NCBI GenBank assembly: GCA_030425055.1
Contig: JAUHVN010000010.1
Coordinates: 1-23,918, forward strand
Source: Actinomycetes bacterium
GTDB lineage: Bacteria; Actinomycetota; Actinomycetes; Actinomycetales; Microbacteriaceae
Direction: 5' to 3'
DNA: 23,918 bases
Position 1 is the first letter of the stretch. Each line of letters starts with the position of its first letter. Below, in pieces: positions 21,522 through 23,918 of this stretch. The translations under genes were made by a program, and so were the position numbers. Under the pieces are notes generated by a model. The model had not been told where the DNA came from. It was given only the letters and a program-made list of their open reading frames with translations, and searched no databases.

Positions 21522-22907
21522 TCAGACCCCGGGCAGCCGCTCCGCGAGATAGGCGTCGAGGCCCTCGAGCGGCACGCGCTCCTGGCCCATCGTGTCGCGG
21601 TCGCGCACGGTGACGGCGTGGTCGTCGAGCGAGTCGAAGTCGACCGTGACGCAGAACGGCGTGCCGATCTCGTCCTGCCGGCGGTACCGGCGGCCGATGG
21701 CACCGGCGTCGTCGAAGTCGACCGTCCACCGGCCGCGCAGCGCGTCGGCGGTCTCGCGGGCCAGCGGCGACAGGCGCTCGTTGCGGCTCAGCGGCAGCAC
21801 GGCCACCTTCACCGGCGCGAGGCGCGGGTCGAGCTTGAGCACGGTGCGGGTGTCGGTGCCGCCCTTCGCGTTGGGCGCCTGCTCCTCGTGGTACGAGTCG
21901 ACGAGGAACGCCATCATCGCGCGCGTCAGGCCGAACGACGGCTCGATGACGTACGGCGTGTAGGTCTCGCCCGAGGCCTGGTCGAAGTACGACAGCTTCT
22001 GACCGGATGCCTCGGCGTGCCGCGACAGGTCGTAGTCGGTGCGGTTGGCGACTCCCATGAGCTCGCCCCACTCCTTGCCCGAGAAGCCGAACCGGTACTC
22101 GAGGTCGATCGTGCCGTCGGAGTAGTGGGCGCGCTCGTCTTCGGGCACGTCGAAGCGCCGCAGGTTCGCCTCGTCGATGCCGAGGTCGGTGAACCAGTTC
22201 CAGCACTCCTCGACCCAGTGCTCGAACCACTGCTGCGCATCGGCGGGCGGAACGAAGTACTCGATCTCCATCTGTTCGAACTCGCGCGTGCGGAAGATGA
22301 AGTTGCCGGGCGTGATCTCGTTGCGGAACGCCTTGCCGACCTGGCCGACGCCGAACGGCGGCTTCTTGCGGCTCGCGGTGAGCACGTTCGTGAAGTTGAC
22401 GAAGATGCCCTGCGCGGTCTCAGGGCGCAGGTAGTGCAGGCCCGACTCGTCGTCGACGACGCCGAGGTAGGTCTTCACGAGTCCCGAGAACGCCTTGGGC
22501 TCGGTGTACTGCCCCTTCGTGCCGCAGTTCGGGCACGGCACGTCGGCGAGGCCGTTCTCGGCCTTGCGTCCCTTGCGGGCCTCGAAGTCCTCGATGAGGT
22601 TGTCGGCGCGGAAGCGCTTGTGGCAGCTCAGGCACTCGACGAGCGGGTCGGTGAACGTCTCGACGTGACCGGATGCCTCCCACACGCGCGTCGGCAGGAT
22701 CACCGACGAGTCCAGGCCCACCATGTCGCCGCGGCCGCGCACGAAGTTCTGCCACCACTGGCGGCGGATGTTCTCCTTGAGCTCGGTGCCCAGGGGTCCG
22801 TAATCCCACGCCGAGCGCGATCCGCCGTAGATCTCACCCGCTTGGAACACGAACCCGCGGTGACGGGCGAGGGCGATGACTTTGTCGAGGCGGGACTGCT
22901 CGGCCAC
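21522..22907 (-). CDS. glyS: Glycyl-tRNA synthetase (alpha2 type)
   Basis: 461 residues, a class II synthetase that charges tRNA-Gly. It starts 'RLDKVIALARHRGFVFQAGEIYGG'. It has a four-cysteine zinc-type insert (C92, C95, C125, C128), motif 2 'FRNEITPGNFIFRTREFEQMEIEYF', and motif 3 'EPSFGLTRAMMAFL', followed by the C-terminal anticodon-binding domain ('APVKVAVLPLSRNERL'). Length matches bacterial alpha2 GlyRS. I chose the GTG at 22907, which has GGAG upstream and a family-like N-terminus. An ATG at 22967 would add 20 proline/arginine-rich residues but sits exactly where a leaderless start would be. The racemase gene follows one base after the stop. Confidence 0.96.
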   Translation of the reverse strand: MAEQSRLDKVIALARHRGFVFQAGEIYGGSRSAWDYGPLGTELKENIRRQWWQNFVRGRGDMVGLDSSVILPTRVWEASGHVETFTDPLVECLSCHKRFRADNLIEDFEARKGRKAENGLADVPCPNCGTKGQYTEPKAFSGLVKTYLGVVDDESGLHYLRPETAQGIFVNFTNVLTASRKKPPFGVGQVGKAFRNEITPGNFIFRTREFEQMEIEYFVPPADAQQWFEHWVEECWNWFTDLGIDEANLRRFDVPEDERAHYSDGTIDLEYRFGFSGKEWGELMGVANRTDYDLSRHAEASGQKLSYFDQASGETYTPYVIEPSFGLTRAMMAFLVDSYHEEQAPNAKGGTDTRTVLKLDPRLAPVKVAVLPLSRNERLSPLARETADALRGRWTVDFDDAGAIGRRYRRQDEIGTPFCVTVDFDSLDDHAVTVRDRDTMGQERVPLEGLDAYLAERLPGV

Positions 22908-22973
22908 GGTGGCTCCAATGGTCGGGAGAGGTCGCGGATGTCGCGGGAAAGCCGCGGGTCGCGGCATCCGTCG

Positions 22974-22979
22974 ATTCTA
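22974..22979 (-). promoter_or_regulatory. Probable -10 box of glyS
   Basis: Read on the minus strand the hexamer is TAGAAT in 'CGATAGAATCGACGG', close to the actinobacterial consensus. It lies 66 bases before the chosen GTG and six bases before an in-frame ATG. No strong -35 is visible and no T-box leader structure was recognised. Confidence 0.55.
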
Positions 22980-23050
22980 TCGGCCACACTCCGCGTCCCA
23001 CTCTCGACCGCCCGCGTCCCAGTCCTCGTCGCGCACGTCCCGATAACGGT

Positions 23051-23068
23051 CGACAGGAGACCCTGTCG
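23051..23068. terminator. Hairpin between the oxidase-family gene and glyS
   Basis: CGACAGG-AGAC-CCTGTCG is a perfect 7-base stem with a 4-base loop. Flanking CGGT/ACCG can extend it. It lies 37 bases past the stop of the minus-strand oxidase-family gene, in the right place to end its transcript. The T-tract after it is weak, so an intrinsic terminator is likely but not certain. Confidence 0.4.
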
Positions 23069-23104
23069 TGAACCGGAAGTGGGACACGGTCACCTCACGG
23101 ATCC

Positions 23105-23918
23105 TCACGGAGCCTCGCGCAGCGCGTGGCGGTCGAGGTCGCCGACGGCGGTGTGCCCCGAGAGGCCGAGGGTGATGTCGAGCTCGGCGAGCACGTTGCG
23201 CACCACCTCGCGCACGCCCTCTTCGCCGGCCACTGCGAGGCCGTAGGCGTACGGGCGGCCGAGGGCGACGGCATCCGCACCGAGCGCGAGGGCGATCGCG
23301 ACGTCGGACCCCTGCCGCACGCCCGAGTCGAACACGACGGGCACGCGTCCGGCGATGCGCTCGGCGATCGTCGGCAGCACCTCGAGCGTGGGCACCGACT
23401 GGTCGAGCTGGCGGCCGCCGTGGTTCGAGATCCACACGCCGTCCATGCCGACGTCGAGCGCGCGGATCGCGTCGTCGGGATGCACGATGCCCTTGAGGAT
23501 GATGGGCAGCGTCGTCCACTCGCGGGCCTTCGCGAGGTCGTCCCACTTCAGGGCGGGCGTCGAGAACACATCGAGGAAGGTCTCGACGGCCGCGCGCGGC
23601 AGCGGCGAGCGCAGGTTGTCGCGGATGCTGCGCGACCCGGTGACCGCACCCGCCTTGCGGGCGATCGTGACACCCGCGGCGACCGTCTTGGGTGTCAGTC
23701 TCACCGGCGGAGCGGCCGCGGCTGCGGCATCCGGCCCCCGGCGCACGCGATCGCGCACGAGCTGCTGGAACACGGGGTCGCTCGTGTACTGAGCGATGCC
23801 GAGGCCGCGCGTGAACGGCAGGTACGCGAGATCGAGGTCGCGCGTGCGCCAGCCGAGCAGGTGGGTGTCGAGGGTCACGACGATCGCCTCGCAGCCGGAT
23901 GCCTCGGCCCGCCGCAGC
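23105..23918 (-). CDS. FMN-dependent alpha-hydroxy acid oxidase/lactate monooxygenase family, 5' end beyond window
   Basis: The C-terminal ~270 residues of a member of the FMN-dependent alpha-hydroxy acid dehydrogenase family (lactate 2-monooxygenase, lactate dehydrogenase LldD, glycolate oxidase). Seen are 'LVRDR' and 'GWRTRDLDLAYLPFTRGLGIAQYTSDP', the lysine strand 'PIILKGIVHPDDA', the catalytic histidine in 'ISNHGGRQLD', and phosphate-binding 'FDSGVRQGSDVAIALALGADAVALGRPY'. The 'LDTHLLGWRTRDLDLAYLPF' segment favours the lactate 2-monooxygenase-like subgroup; subgroup choice is inference. These enzymes oxidise L-2-hydroxy acids through FMN. The frame continues past a GTG at 23878 to the window edge with family sequence ('AEASGCEAIVVTLDTH'), so the true start is outside. 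Confidence 0.9.
   Translation of the reverse strand, partial: LRRAEASGCEAIVVTLDTHLLGWRTRDLDLAYLPFTRGLGIAQYTSDPVFQQLVRDRVRRGPDAAAAAAPPVRLTPKTVAAGVTIARKAGAVTGSRSIRDNLRSPLPRAAVETFLDVFSTPALKWDDLAKAREWTTLPIILKGIVHPDDAIRALDVGMDGVWISNHGGRQLDQSVPTLEVLPTIAERIAGRVPVVFDSGVRQGSDVAIALALGADAVALGRPYAYGLAVAGEEGVREVVRNVLAELDITLGLSGHTAVGDLDRHALREAP

Noticed and set aside
22908..23104. T-box or other riboswitch ahead of glyS
   Set aside because: No T-box consensus or specifier stem is seen. The only clear structure is a short hairpin near the neighbouring gene's end.

Overview
The window is high-GC actinobacterial DNA. Codons are strongly G/C-ending, genes overlap by ATGA/GTGA junctions, GTG starts are common, and promoter -10 boxes look like TAGACT. 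The gene content and the very frequent GGATGC/GCATCC hexamer suggest Microbacteriaceae, probably Microbacterium or a relative. That assignment is inference. I see no rRNA, tRNA, CRISPR array or insertion sequence, and no gene-free stretch longer than 300 bases.

Layout. (1) 1-3332, minus strand: a heme segment. HemY/CgoX is followed by three small membrane or envelope genes (YtxH-like, holin-superfamily, DUF3618-like) and then hemD, which runs off the left edge. (2) 3394-4181, minus: a HepT/MntA toxin-antitoxin pair whose antitoxin carries an N-terminal Xre-type helix-turn-helix. (3) 4306-5309, plus: an HhH-GPD glycosylase-like protein coupled to a DUF1801 protein. (4) 5376-17588, plus: a compact type VII secretion (T7SS/ESX-like) locus. 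It encodes an RDD-FHA protein, a probable DUF6177 protein, an 88-aa single-pass protein, EccD, a MinD-like protein lacking the P-loop lysine, a three-ATPase EccC, a small unknown protein, two ESAT-6/WXG100-like proteins, a DUF6507-like protein, and an 815-aa polymorphic toxin. The toxin tip resembles the tuberculosis necrotizing toxin (TNT) NAD+ glycohydrolase. No EccB, EccE or mycosin is present. (5) 17585-20721: a tail of candidate immunity genes. It holds two adjacent TNT-immunity-like paralogues, a zinc-ribbon protein, an unknown, a tandem Imm35-like protein, a third and opposite-strand member of the TNT-immunity-like group, and an unknown 119-aa gene. (6) 20828-23918, minus: an aspartate/glutamate racemase-family gene, glycyl-tRNA synthetase, and an FMN-dependent alpha-hydroxy acid oxidase-family gene cut by the right edge.

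How it works together (inference). EccC and EccD would form the core of a secretion machine, with the FHA and MinD-like proteins as regulatory parts. The WXG100-like and DUF6507 proteins are the likely chaperones or co-substrates of the toxin, whose first ~100 residues carry a secretion-type W...YxxxE segment. The GTG of the first immunity gene overlaps the toxin stop, so antidote and toxin should be made together. The later immunity-like genes look like an accumulated bank of antidotes. The toxin tip and immunity array are also almost free of the GGATGC/GCATCC hexamer that is common elsewhere in the window, which fits exchange of this part by horizontal transfer.
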